From: Caballeronia zhejiangensis
GTDB taxonomy: Bacteria; Pseudomonadota; Gammaproteobacteria; Burkholderiales; Burkholderiaceae
NCBI RefSeq assembly: GCF_000698575.1
Contig: NZ_JFHD01000014.1
Span: 62,001-126,000 of the forward strand
Reading direction: 5' to 3'
DNA length: 64,000 bases
The translations under genes and the position numbers were made by a program. The notes under the pieces are model-generated. The model saw only the letters and a list, made by a program, of their open reading frames with translations. It was not told where the DNA came from and did not search any database. Every line of letters starts with the position of its first letter. Within the stretch, counting starts at the first letter, position 1. Shown in pieces: positions 1-7,721 of this stretch.

Positions 1-329
1 GAGACGCTGGGGCAAACTCTGTTCGCCTGCGCCTTATTTTTTCTTTCCGCGCGCACCCGAACGTTGTCTCCATTCCGGTACTGCTTCGCTTCGCGCGTCG
101 CTGTTGCGGCCGCACAAAGTGTGCACGTGGCATGCCGAGCATCACTAATTCCGGGGCCATTGTCGCGCCAATGATGCAGCGCAATCATTGGGATTTGCAC
201 TTACTAACGATTTGCTTGGAGTCCCGCCGCATGCACGTTATGGGGGCATGGGGAATGCTTATGCAGGGCGCAAATAAGCGATGACTGATCGAGCGTCATG
301 CGCGCGTCATGCATACGTCATTCATCACG
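1..329. other. Non-coding stretch at window edge
   Basis: I see no convincing gene here. The stretch lies downstream of the minus-strand GMC oxidoreductase gene. Just after that gene's stop codon (about 295-330) the hexamer CGTCAT recurs several times. No clear terminator hairpin with a T-run is visible. The left edge may cut an upstream region of a gene outside the window. Confidence 0.5.
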
Positions 330-2006
330 TCACGCGAGCGCCGTCGCGATCACTTCCTGCGCTTCGACGCTGCGCCGGTCTTCGCGGATCATGTCGCTCG
401 CGCGCTCGGCGATCATCAGCGTCGGCGAATTCGTATTGCCCGATGTGATCGTCGGCATCACCGATGCATCGACGACGCGCAGGCCGCGCACGCCGATCAC
501 GCGCAGGCGGCTGTCGACGACCGCCCCCGGATCGTTGTCCGTGCCCATGCGGCATGTGCCGACCGGATGAAAGATCGTCGTGCCGACCTTGCCCGCCGCT
601 TCGACGAGTTCTTCCTGCGTCTGAAACTGAATGCCGGGCAAGATCTCTTCCGGCGCATAACGCGCGAGCGCGGGCGCGCCGGCGATGCGCCGCGTGAGGC
701 GCAACGCATTCGCGGCGACTTCGCGGTCGCGGTCCGTCGACAGATAATTCGGCGCGATCAGCGGCGCCGCATGGGCATCGGGCGATTCGATATGCACGCT
801 GCCGCGCGATGTCGGCCGCAGATTGCACACGGATGCCGTGAACGCATTGAACGCGTGCAGCGGTTCGCCGAAGCGTTCGAGCGACAAGGGCTGAACGTGA
901 TACTGCACGTCGGGGCGCTTGATCGATGCATCGTCGGGATTGGACTTCGCGAACGCGCCGAGCTGCGATGGCGCCATCGACATCGGGCCGCTACGCAACA
1001 GCGCGTATTGCATGCCGATGAAAAGCTTGCCCCACCAATGCGCGGACAACGTGTTCAACGTGCGCACGCCGTTGACCTTGTACGCCATGCGCAATTGCAA
1101 GTGGTCCTGCAGATTTTCGCCGACGCCGCGCAGACTCTTCACGACATCGATGCCGAGACGCTGCAGACGCGCGCCATTGCCGATGCCCGAGAGTTCGAGA
1201 ATCTGCGGCGAATTCACCGCGCCCGCGCTGAGAATCACTTCGCATCGCGCGCGCGCGATGTAATCGACATCGCCGCCGCGATACTCCACGCCGACGCAGC
1301 GCGCGCCTTCGAACACGAGGCGTTGCGTGTGCGCGCCGGTGATCGTCGTGAGGTTCGGACGCTTCATCGCTTCACGGAGAAAGGCCTTCGCCGCATTCCA
1401 GCGAATGCCGCCGCGCTGATTCACTTCGAAATAACCGACGCCCGTGTTGTCGCCGCGATTGAAGTCATCGGTCGCGGGAATGCCGCTCTGCTGCGCGGCC
1501 TTCGCGAAGGTTTCGAGAATCTTCCACTTCAGACGCTGCTTCTCGACGCGCCATTCCCCGCCCGCGCCGTGCCATTGGTTGCCGCCGCCGTGATGATCCT
1601 CGCTGCGCTTGAAGATGGGCAGCACGGAATCCCACGACCAGTTCGGATCGCCGCTGACATGCGCCCAGTCGTCGTAGTCCTCGCGCTGGCCGCGCATGTA
1701 GATCATGCCGTTGATCGACGAGCATCCACCGAGCACGCGCCCGCGCGGATACGACAGCGCGCGTCCGTTCAGGCCCGGTTCGGCCTGCGTCTTGTAAAGC
1801 CAGTCCGTGCGCGGATTGCCGATGCAATACAGATAGCCGACCGGAATATGAATCCAGTGATAGTCGTCCTTGCCGCCCGCTTCGAGCAGCAGCACGTTCA
1901 CGTCGGGATCCTCGGTGAGGCGATTCGCGAGCACGCAACCGGCCGTGCCCGCGCCGACCACGATGTAGTCGAATTCACCTTCCAGCTTGCGCGCGTTCTG
2001 TTTCAT
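330..2006 (-). CDS. GMC family FAD-dependent oxidoreductase (choline dehydrogenase-like)
   Basis: This is a 558-aa flavoprotein of the glucose-methanol-choline family, which oxidises alcohols using FAD. The N-terminus has the Rossmann dinucleotide motif VVGAGTAGCVLANRL (about residues 15-30). GMC signature 1 follows (RGRVLGGCSSINGMIYMRG), then signature 2 (SAGAVNSPQILELSG). The C-terminus has the catalytic HPVGTCRMG segment and the FAD-closing GNTNSPT motif. The length is normal for the family. I chose the ATG at 2006 because a GGAGA Shine-Dalgarno sequence lies just upstream and the residues further upstream look non-homologous. The gene is divergent from a LysR gene, which probably controls it. 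The substrate cannot be read from sequence; choline itself is unlikely without betA/betB neighbours. Confidence 0.9.
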   Translation of the reverse strand: MKQNARKLEGEFDYIVVGAGTAGCVLANRLTEDPDVNVLLLEAGGKDDYHWIHIPVGYLYCIGNPRTDWLYKTQAEPGLNGRALSYPRGRVLGGCSSINGMIYMRGQREDYDDWAHVSGDPNWSWDSVLPIFKRSEDHHGGGNQWHGAGGEWRVEKQRLKWKILETFAKAAQQSGIPATDDFNRGDNTGVGYFEVNQRGGIRWNAAKAFLREAMKRPNLTTITGAHTQRLVFEGARCVGVEYRGGDVDYIARARCEVILSAGAVNSPQILELSGIGNGARLQRLGIDVVKSLRGVGENLQDHLQLRMAYKVNGVRTLNTLSAHWWGKLFIGMQYALLRSGPMSMAPSQLGAFAKSNPDDASIKRPDVQYHVQPLSLERFGEPLHAFNAFTASVCNLRPTSRGSVHIESPDAHAAPLIAPNYLSTDRDREVAANALRLTRRIAGAPALARYAPEEILPGIQFQTQEELVEAAGKVGTTIFHPVGTCRMGTDNDPGAVVDSRLRVIGVRGLRVVDASVMPTITSGNTNSPTLMIAERASDMIREDRRSVEAQEVIATALA

Positions 2007-2112
2007 CGCTTGTCTCCGTGGCGCGCCGTCTTGTGCGGCGTCTTTGGCTTGCAGATCAACCGAGCGTACTGCGGGATGCGCTTGCGAATCCAATCAGATA
2101 TGTTCAACTGGG

Positions 2113-2131
2113 ATATAAGAAGCTTTAATAT
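2113..2131. promoter_or_regulatory. Imperfect AT-rich palindrome, candidate LysR operator
   Basis: The 131-bp gap between the divergent GMC and LysR genes contains an imperfect 19-bp palindrome with ATAT ends around a central AAGCTT. Its pattern is compatible with the T-N11-A sites bound by LysR proteins. It sits 7-25 bp before the LysR start, so it is a reasonable autoregulatory and divergent-control site. This is inference from position and symmetry. Confidence 0.35.
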
Positions 2132-2137
2132 CAGCCG

Positions 2138-3040
2138 ATGGACTACATTCTTCTGCGCGCCTTCATCACCGTTGCACGCGAAGGCAACCTCACGCGCGCG
2201 GCGGCGCAACTGCATCTGACGCAGCCGGCCGTCAGCCTGCAGATCAAGAATCTGCAGGAGATGCTGGGCGTCGTCCTGTTTTCGCGAACGTCGCACGGAC
2301 TTTTGCTGACGCGCGATGGCGAAGCGCTCCTGCCGCACGCCGAACGCGCGCTCGCAGCCGCCGCCGACGTGCAGCGCGCCGCTGCTGCGCTGCGTCACGA
2401 AGTGAGCGGCACGCTGCGCATCGGCACGATTCTCGATCCCGAGTTTCTGCGGCTCGGCGGATTTTTGCGTCAGCTCGTGGAGACGCATCCGCGCATCGAG
2501 ACGTCATTGCGGCACGGCATGTCGGGCTGGGTGCTGGAGCGCGTGAGGGCGCGTGATCTGGACGTCGGCTATTACATCGGCGATCCGGCCGTCGACGGCA
2601 CGCGCGACGGCGAGCGCTTTCACGTCGTCAGGCTGACGCCATTTCTGTATCGCGTGCTTGCGCCGGCGGGCTGGCACAACCGCGTCAACAAGGGCAAGCG
2701 CAACTGGGCCGCGCTCGCCAAGCTGCCGTGGATCTGGACGCCGCAGGAATCCGCGCATAACCGGCTGTTGTCGCGCCTCTTCCGCGAGGCGGGCGCGATG
2801 CCGCTCGTCGTCGCGGAAGTGGATCAGGAGCCGTCGATGCTCGATCTCGTGAAATCGGGCGTCGGTCTGTCGCTCGCGCGCGATTCGATCGCGCTGGCGC
2901 AGGCGCACGCACACGCGCTGACGATCGTCGAAGGCGTCACGGTGCCGACGCAGTTGTCCTTCGTCGCGCTCGCGGAACGTCGCGATGAACCGGCGATCGC
3001 GGCGGCGCTGCGGTTGATCGACGCGCAATGGTCCGTCTGA
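2138..3040 (+). CDS. LysR family transcriptional regulator
   Basis: This 300-aa protein has the standard LysR layout. An N-terminal winged helix (residues 1-60, with AREGNLTRAAAQLHLTQPAVS and LFSRTSHGLLLT) is followed by a periplasmic-binding-like effector domain (about 90-295). The length is typical. It is transcribed divergently from the GMC oxidoreductase, the classic arrangement for a LysR protein controlling its neighbour, so it probably senses a substrate or product of that enzyme. No strong Shine-Dalgarno sequence precedes the ATG. The effector is unknown. Confidence 0.9.
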   Translation: MDYILLRAFITVAREGNLTRAAAQLHLTQPAVSLQIKNLQEMLGVVLFSRTSHGLLLTRDGEALLPHAERALAAAADVQRAAAALRHEVSGTLRIGTILDPEFLRLGGFLRQLVETHPRIETSLRHGMSGWVLERVRARDLDVGYYIGDPAVDGTRDGERFHVVRLTPFLYRVLAPAGWHNRVNKGKRNWAALAKLPWIWTPQESAHNRLLSRLFREAGAMPLVVAEVDQEPSMLDLVKSGVGLSLARDSIALAQAHAHALTIVEGVTVPTQLSFVALAERRDEPAIAAALRLIDAQWSV

Positions 3041-3146
3041 GGGCAAATCCCGACTTCGCGGGCAAGGACTTTCAAGCGCGCTTCATCGATCGTCTGCTAG
3101 GCTGGGCGCTCGCTTTTTTACATCCAACCGTGTTCGAGGAGTCTTC

Positions 3147-3680
3147 ATGGCACGCAACATCGAAATCAAGGCGCGCGCGCATCAGTTCGACGCACTGCGC
3201 GAACGCGCGGCCGCGCTCGCCCCCGACGCGCCGCTGGTTTTCCGCCAGCAAGACTTCTTCTACGACGTGCCCACCGGACGCCTCAAGCTGCGCCAGTTCG
3301 ACGACGGCACGCCATCCGAGCTGATCTTTTATCAGCGCGACGACCGCGACGGCCCGAAAGTCTCGTACTACACGCGCAGCCCGGTGACGAATCCCGAGGC
3401 GATGCACGCGCTGCTCGCGCAGGCGCTGACGACGCGCGGCATTGTCTCGAAGGAACGGCATGTGTTTCTCGTCGGGCGCACGCGCATTCATCTGGACCGC
3501 GTGGACGGTCTCGGCGATTTCATCGAGCTGGAAGTGGTGCTCGGCCAGGACGACGACGAAGCCGGCGGCGAAGAAGAAGCTCACGCGATGTTCGCGCGTC
3601 TCGGCGTGGCGCAGACCGATCTGGTGCCGCTCGCTTACGTCGATTTGCTCAGTCCCGAGGCGTCGTCGTCGGCGAGATGA
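3147..3680 (+). CDS. CYTH domain protein (class IV adenylate cyclase / triphosphatase-like)
   Basis: This 177-aa protein has the CYTH fold. The family binds triphosphate compounds in a beta-barrel tunnel and includes class IV adenylate cyclases, thiamine triphosphatases and inorganic triphosphatases. The N-terminal NIEIK corresponds to the family's ExExK signature, with the first Glu replaced by Asn. Charged residues such as KLRQF, ELIFYQRDD, RTRIHLD and FIELEVVL fall where the tunnel strands should be. GAGGAG lies 6 nt before the ATG. The last 46 bp overlap the 3' end of the convergent AsnC-type gene. Whether it makes cAMP or hydrolyses triphosphates cannot be told from sequence. Confidence 0.8.
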   Translation: MARNIEIKARAHQFDALRERAAALAPDAPLVFRQQDFFYDVPTGRLKLRQFDDGTPSELIFYQRDDRDGPKVSYYTRSPVTNPEAMHALLAQALTTRGIVSKERHVFLVGRTRIHLDRVDGLGDFIELEVVLGQDDDEAGGEEEAHAMFARLGVAQTDLVPLAYVDLLSPEASSSAR

Positions 3681-4141
3681 GAAAGCGGCAGCGGACCGTT
3701 GCGCTTGAACGTCGTCAGCACGATGTTCGAGCGCACGCTGTCGACGCCCGGTACGCGCATCAGCTTCTTCATGACGAAGCCTGAAAGCGCGTTCAAATCG
3801 GGCGCGACGATGCGCAGCAGGTAATCCGCATCGCCGACGGTCGCGTGACATTCGAGCACTTCGGGCAGCATTTCGATCTGCTGCTGAAACTGCTCGATGA
3901 TCGAATCGCCGTGATGCTTCAGCTTCAAACTCGTGAACGCCGTCACGCCCAGGCCGAGCTTTTCGGGCCGCAACACCACCCGATATCCTTCGATCACGCC
4001 CGTCGCTTCGAGGCGCTGCAGGCGCCGCCCGATCTGCGACGGCGAAAGCGGCACCTGCTCGCCCAGTTGCTGATGCGTCGCGCGCCCGAAGCGTTGAAGC
4101 ACGTCGAGCAGGGCGAGGTCGAAATGATCGAGTTCGAGCAT
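3635..4141 (-). CDS. Lrp/AsnC family transcriptional regulator
   Basis: This is a 168-aa leucine-responsive regulator-like protein. The N-terminal helix-turn-helix (residues 1-60) includes FGRATHQQLGEQVPLSPSQIGRRLQRLE. A RAM/AsnC ligand-binding domain follows (about 70-150), with MLPEVLECHATVGDADYLLRIVAPD. Such proteins form octamers or dimers that sense amino acids. The 3' end overlaps the convergent CYTH gene by 46 bp. A perfect 16-bp palindrome lies 68 bp upstream of its start and a GGTAAC inverted repeat about 130 bp upstream; both are plausible autoregulatory sites. The amino-acid ligand and target genes are not evident. Confidence 0.92.
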   Translation of the reverse strand: MLELDHFDLALLDVLQRFGRATHQQLGEQVPLSPSQIGRRLQRLEATGVIEGYRVVLRPEKLGLGVTAFTSLKLKHHGDSIIEQFQQQIEMLPEVLECHATVGDADYLLRIVAPDLNALSGFVMKKLMRVPGVDSVRSNIVLTTFKRNGPLPLSHLADDDASGLSKST

Positions 4142-4208
4142 GAGGCGGATATGCGCGGTAGCCGTGATGAATGCGACTTTATCGCATGGCAGCGGGTGCC
4201 CTCACAAA

Positions 4209-4224
4209 CCCTTTGCGCAAAGGG
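4209..4224. promoter_or_regulatory. Perfect 16-bp palindrome upstream of asnC-type gene
   Basis: CCCTTTGCGCAAAGGG is a perfect palindrome without spacer, 68 bp before the Lrp/AsnC start codon. Lrp-family regulators bind palindromes of about 15 bp and usually autoregulate, so this is the best operator candidate in the gap. There is no T-run, so it is not a terminator. Confidence 0.5.
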
Positions 4225-4268
4225 GCCGTTTCGCGCGCGTTTTACGAATTCCTTGCAGCGGCAAACAA

Positions 4269-4286
4269 GGTAACGCGCATGTTACC
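4269..4286. promoter_or_regulatory. GGTAAC-N6-GTTACC inverted repeat
   Basis: A perfect 6-bp inverted repeat with a 6-bp spacer lies between the Lrp/AsnC start and the 3' end of the DUF3717 gene. It could be a second regulator-binding site for the AsnC-type gene. The assignment rests only on symmetry and position. Confidence 0.3.
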
Positions 4287-4390
4287 AACCATGACACCGC
4301 GAAAGGCCGGATTTCATACGGAAAGACGCGAATTCGGCATAAACGCAAGCCTTCGAACAGCAAATAGAAAGCTCGATCGTCAGTTACCTT

Positions 4391-4621
4391 TCAGTCTCGA
4401 CTACCATTCCTGAAGCGCTCGTAAGCTTCCCAGGCGGCGCGAGCCTCGTCGTCCAGTTGCTCGGGCGGCAGCCCGGATTGACGCTGTACAATCAGCAGCG
4501 CATAGGGCCTGGACAGCGCGCTCGCTTCCTTGCAGAGGCTGAGTTCGTCGCCGCTCGACGGGGAGCGGCCGCGCCAGTAGTTGATCGCGGCTTCGAGTTC
4601 GTGGATCGGGATGACAGCCAT
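4391..4621 (-). CDS. DUF3717 domain-containing small protein
   Basis: This is a 76-aa soluble protein of unknown function. It carries LEAAINYWRGRSP near the N-terminus; the AINYWR motif is the mark of the DUF3717 family, known mainly from Burkholderia and relatives. The rest is charged and probably helical (QLDDEARAAWEAYERFRNG). I chose the ATG at 4621 (MAVIPIHELE); an in-frame ATG at 4639 (MYFCPD) is also possible, and neither has a strong Shine-Dalgarno sequence. It is divergent from the response-regulator gene at 4800. No function is proposed. Confidence 0.75.
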   Translation of the reverse strand: MAVIPIHELEAAINYWRGRSPSSGDELSLCKEASALSRPYALLIVQRQSGLPPEQLDDEARAAWEAYERFRNGSRD

Positions 4622-4799
4622 GTCCGGGCAGAAATACATTCGGTGTACGGCCGCTCGCGGCTTCAGGAAAACAGGTCGCGCACGCCGCATGAGATGTGAG
4701 TTTTGAACCGGCTCGAGCCCGCGCCGCACGCCGCGCATGTGACCATGCCGCCGACCGCCCCGCCCGCTAGAGCTCAACCCATTGTACTTGAGCGACTCC

Positions 4800-5486
4800 A
4801 TGCGAATCCTTCTGATCGAAGACGACCGCCCCATCGCGCGCGGCATTCAAAGCAGCCTCGAACAATCCGGCTTCACGGTCGACATGGTGCACGACGGCAT
4901 CTTCGCCGAACAGGCGCTCGCGCAGAACCGCCACGAGCTCGTCATTCTCGATCTCGGCCTGCCCGGCATCGACGGCATGACGCTGCTTTCGCGTTTCCGC
5001 CAGGGCAATCGTCACACGCCGGTGATCATCCTCACCGCGCGCGATGAACTGCACGACCGCGTGCAAGGCCTGAACAGCGGCGCCGACGACTACATGCTGA
5101 AGCCGTTCGAGCCGCAGGAACTCGAAGCGCGTATCCGCGCGGTGATGCGACGCAGCGGCCCGCACGGCGACGTGCCACGCCCCGAAGTGTCGCTCGGCGG
5201 CTTGCGCCTGTCGGGCGTCGATCGCCGCATCTTCAACGACGAGCGTCCGCTCGAACTCTCGCCGCGCGAATTCGCCGTGCTCGAAATGCTGTTGCTGCGT
5301 CACGGCCGCGTCGTGAGCAAGGCGCAGTTGCAGGATCATCTGACGCACTTCGGCGGCGATCTCGGCGATACGGCCATCGAAGTGTATGTGCATCGCGTGC
5401 GCAAGAAACTCGAGAACACGCGCGTGGAAATCGTGACGGTGCGCGGCTTCGGCTATCTGCTTCAGGAGATCCGGCAAGCGGCGTAA
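4800..5486 (+). CDS. OmpR/PhoB-type response regulator (TctD/QseB-like)
   Basis: This is a 228-aa two-component response regulator. The receiver domain (1-115) has acidic EDD at 7-9, phospho-acceptor Asp51 (VILDLGLPG), Thr79 and Lys101. It is joined to a winged-helix DNA-binding domain (about 128-222, LSPREFAVLEMLLLRHGRVVS). The start is the ATG at 4800, which gives the canonical MRILLIEDD. The partner kinase begins 20 bp downstream of the stop, so the two genes form an operon. Similarity in layout is to TctD/QseB regulators of Burkholderia; the regulated genes are not in sight. Confidence 0.93.
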   Translation: MRILLIEDDRPIARGIQSSLEQSGFTVDMVHDGIFAEQALAQNRHELVILDLGLPGIDGMTLLSRFRQGNRHTPVIILTARDELHDRVQGLNSGADDYMLKPFEPQELEARIRAVMRRSGPHGDVPRPEVSLGGLRLSGVDRRIFNDERPLELSPREFAVLEMLLLRHGRVVSKAQLQDHLTHFGGDLGDTAIEVYVHRVRKKLENTRVEIVTVRGFGYLLQEIRQAA

Positions 5487-5506
5487 CGCTTCTGCCGTAA
5501 AACGCC

Positions 5507-7021
5507 TTGCGATTTCCCACTCGCCGCGCGGGCGACCAGCGTTTCGCCCGCGAAGACTGGCTCGATCTGGCGCGGTCGAAAGCCGCCGAGACGCCGGCGC
5601 CGCCGAGTCTGCGGCGCACGCTCCTGCGCCGCCTCGCCGCGCCGCTGTCCCTGCTCGCGCTGATGTCCGGCCTCATGGCCTACTGGCTCGCGTGGCAATA
5701 CACGCAGCACGTCGTCGACCGCTCGCTCGCGGATCTCGCGACGGCCATCTCCAAGCAGATCCAGCTCGCCGGCGTCGATGCGCCCGTCACCGTGCCGCCG
5801 CTCGCGCAGGCGATGTTCTCGGACCCCGTCGAGCAACTCATCTACCGCATCAGCACGGGCGATGAGGAAATCGCCGGGGAACCCGATCTGCCGCTCACCG
5901 GCACCAACGTGCGGCGCATTCACTACGCGTACGTCTTCGAGACGCACTTCGAGGGCGTCTCCGTGCGCGCGGCGCAAGTGCGCGTGCCGCAGCCGACGGG
6001 CAATCCGATCGTCGTCGAAGTGGCGCAACGCGTGGGTTCGCGATATCGGATCGCGGTCGAATTTCTCATCGCGATCATGATGCCGCTGCTGTTGCTGCTG
6101 CTCGCCGGATGGGTGATCGTGTGGCGCGTCGTGAATCAGCAGTTGAACCCGCTCACCGATCTCGCCGACGCGCTCAATCAGCAGACGCACATCTCGCTCG
6201 AACCTGTCGACGAGACTTACGTGCCGAGCGAAATCCGCCCGCTCACGAGCGCGATGAACGGCCTGCTCGTGCGCCTGCAAAGCGCGCTCGATGCGCAACG
6301 CAAGTTCATCGCCGATGCCGCGCATCAACTGCGCACGCCGCTGACGGCGGTCAAGCTGCACGCCGAGCAGGCGCTCAGTTCGCGCGATCCCGCGAAGGCC
6401 GTCGAAGCGGTGAAGGAATTGCGCGCATCGGCGGATCGCGCGGTGCGGCTGTCGAATCAATTGCTTTCGCTCGCGCGCGCCGAGCCGGGCGAACAGGCGG
6501 CGCGCTTTTCCGATTTCGATCTGGCCGCGCTCGCGTTCGATACCGGCGCGGAATGGGTGCCGCGCGCCCTCGCCGCACACGTCGATCTCGGTTTTCAGCG
6601 CCTCGACGATCCCGAGAACGAACATCCGCTGATCGTGCGCGGCAATGTCGTGCTCGCGCGTGAGGTGCTCGCGAATCTGATCGACAACGCGCTCAAGTAC
6701 ATTCCGCCGTTTCGCATCGAAGGCGCGCGCATCACGATGTCGGTCACGGAATGGAGCGACGCGAACGGCCGGCGCTTCGGCGAAGTCGTCGTGGAAGACA
6801 ACGGACCAGGCGTGCCGCCGGATCAGCAAGGCGATCTCTTCAAGCGCTTTTTCCGCGGCGACGGGCAAAACGTCGAAGGCGGCGCGGGCCTCGGACTCGC
6901 GATCGTTCACGACATCATGGTGCTGCACGGCGGCACGGTGCATTACGAAGATGCGCCCGAAGGCGGCGCGCGCTTCATCGTGCGCATGCCGCTGAAGGAA
7001 GACAAACCGGCGGCGGAATAA
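5507..7021 (+). CDS. Membrane sensor histidine kinase (TctE/QseC-like)
   Basis: This is a 504-aa transmembrane kinase and the partner of the preceding regulator. A cytoplasmic tail is followed by TM1 (about 44-65), a periplasmic domain of about 120 residues, TM2 (about 185-206), a HAMP-like linker, and the HisKA box with phospho-acceptor His273 (ADAAHQLRTPLTAVK). The HATPase domain has N box LIDNALKY, G1 EDNGPGVP and G2 GAGLGLAIV. The periplasmic part resembles the 2CSK_N-type sensor of tricarboxylate and quorum kinases. The TTG at 5507 is the furthest upstream start; a shorter start is possible. The ligand is unknown. Confidence 0.9.
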   Translation: MRFPTRRAGDQRFAREDWLDLARSKAAETPAPPSLRRTLLRRLAAPLSLLALMSGLMAYWLAWQYTQHVVDRSLADLATAISKQIQLAGVDAPVTVPPLAQAMFSDPVEQLIYRISTGDEEIAGEPDLPLTGTNVRRIHYAYVFETHFEGVSVRAAQVRVPQPTGNPIVVEVAQRVGSRYRIAVEFLIAIMMPLLLLLLAGWVIVWRVVNQQLNPLTDLADALNQQTHISLEPVDETYVPSEIRPLTSAMNGLLVRLQSALDAQRKFIADAAHQLRTPLTAVKLHAEQALSSRDPAKAVEAVKELRASADRAVRLSNQLLSLARAEPGEQAARFSDFDLAALAFDTGAEWVPRALAAHVDLGFQRLDDPENEHPLIVRGNVVLAREVLANLIDNALKYIPPFRIEGARITMSVTEWSDANGRRFGEVVVEDNGPGVPPDQQGDLFKRFFRGDGQNVEGGAGLGLAIVHDIMVLHGGTVHYEDAPEGGARFIVRMPLKEDKPAAE

Positions 7022-7052
7022 AAAAGAGCCACGGGTTTCGGTCCGTGGCTCT
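7020..7052 (-). terminator. Rho-independent terminator of the SET-domain gene
   Basis: A 10-bp perfect stem AGAGCCACGG / CCGTGGCTCT (7025-7034 with 7043-7052) is followed, reading the minus strand, by a T-run at 7020-7025. It lies just after the minus-strand SET gene and at the end of the plus-strand kinase gene. The T-run orientation favours the minus strand, though it may stop both transcripts. Confidence 0.8.
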
Positions 7053-7071
7053 GTCCGGTCTTAAGCGCGGC

Positions 7072-7542
7072 TTACTTCTTCTTTTTCGCCTTCTCTTCTT
7101 TCAGCGCGAGCATCGTGCCGCGGCATTTCTTCGCGCCGCATCGGCATTCGTATTCTTTCTTGAGCTTCTTGGTGATGCGGCCGTCGATGACGAGACCGTA
7201 GTCGTAATTCAGCTCTTCATCCGCCTCGATGTCGCGCAGCGCGTGGATGAACACGCGCCCTTCGACTTCCTCGGCCTCGCAATTCGGCGCGCACGAATGA
7301 TTGATGTACTTCGCGCTGTTGCCTTCGATCTTGCCGTCGATCACGCGGCCATCGTCGAGTGCGAAGTAGAACGTGTGATTCGGCTCGTCGGGATTGTGCG
7401 GATGGCGGCGCAGCGCTTCCTTCCACGAAATGCGCTCGCCCTTGTACTCCATCACCTTCTCGCCGGCGGCGATCGGCTTCACGGCAAACACGCCTTTACC
7501 GTGCACACCGGAGCGGCGAACGGTGACCCTGCGTGAACTCAT
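7072..7542 (-). CDS. SET domain-containing protein
   Basis: This 156-aa protein is essentially one SET domain, the fold of lysine methyltransferases. It shows the GxG motif (GVHGKGVFA), the cofactor and substrate motif YINHSCAPNCE, the catalytic YDYG, and a C-terminal post-SET cysteine cluster (CRCGAKKCRG) expected to bind zinc with the NHSC cysteine. The last 15 residues are a run of Lys. The start MSSRRVTVRR (7542) fits the family. Standalone SET proteins occur in several bacteria with unknown protein substrates. The basic tail could contact nucleic acid or an acidic partner. A terminator follows. Confidence 0.88.
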   Translation of the reverse strand: MSSRRVTVRRSGVHGKGVFAVKPIAAGEKVMEYKGERISWKEALRRHPHNPDEPNHTFYFALDDGRVIDGKIEGNSAKYINHSCAPNCEAEEVEGRVFIHALRDIEADEELNYDYGLVIDGRITKKLKKEYECRCGAKKCRGTMLALKEEKAKKKK

Positions 7543-7599
7543 CGAACGAATCCTTAAATAACGCTTCGCTCCCGCGCGATCGGGGATGAACATCGGGAC

Positions 7600-7633
7600 A
7601 AAAAAAACGCGGTGGCTTCGATGCCGCCGCGTT
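7600..7633 (-). terminator. Rho-independent terminator of the YqjM-type ene-reductase
   Basis: An 11-bp stem (7606-7616 with 7623-7633, one G-T pair) has a 6-nt loop. On the minus strand it is followed by a run of eight T. It lies downstream of the gene ending at 7722. Confidence 0.85.
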
Positions 7634-7721
7634 CGCTCGTTGAACGCTCGCGTCCAACACACCGGTATCCTACACTCCCGGCGCGCGTCTGCTCAACCGT
7701 CCGGGCGATGCGCGCAACGTT

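Noticed and set aside
309-2219. Plus-strand open frame of about 640 codons opposite the GMC oxidoreductase
   Set aside because: It is an antisense shadow that runs into the LysR gene; no family resemblance.
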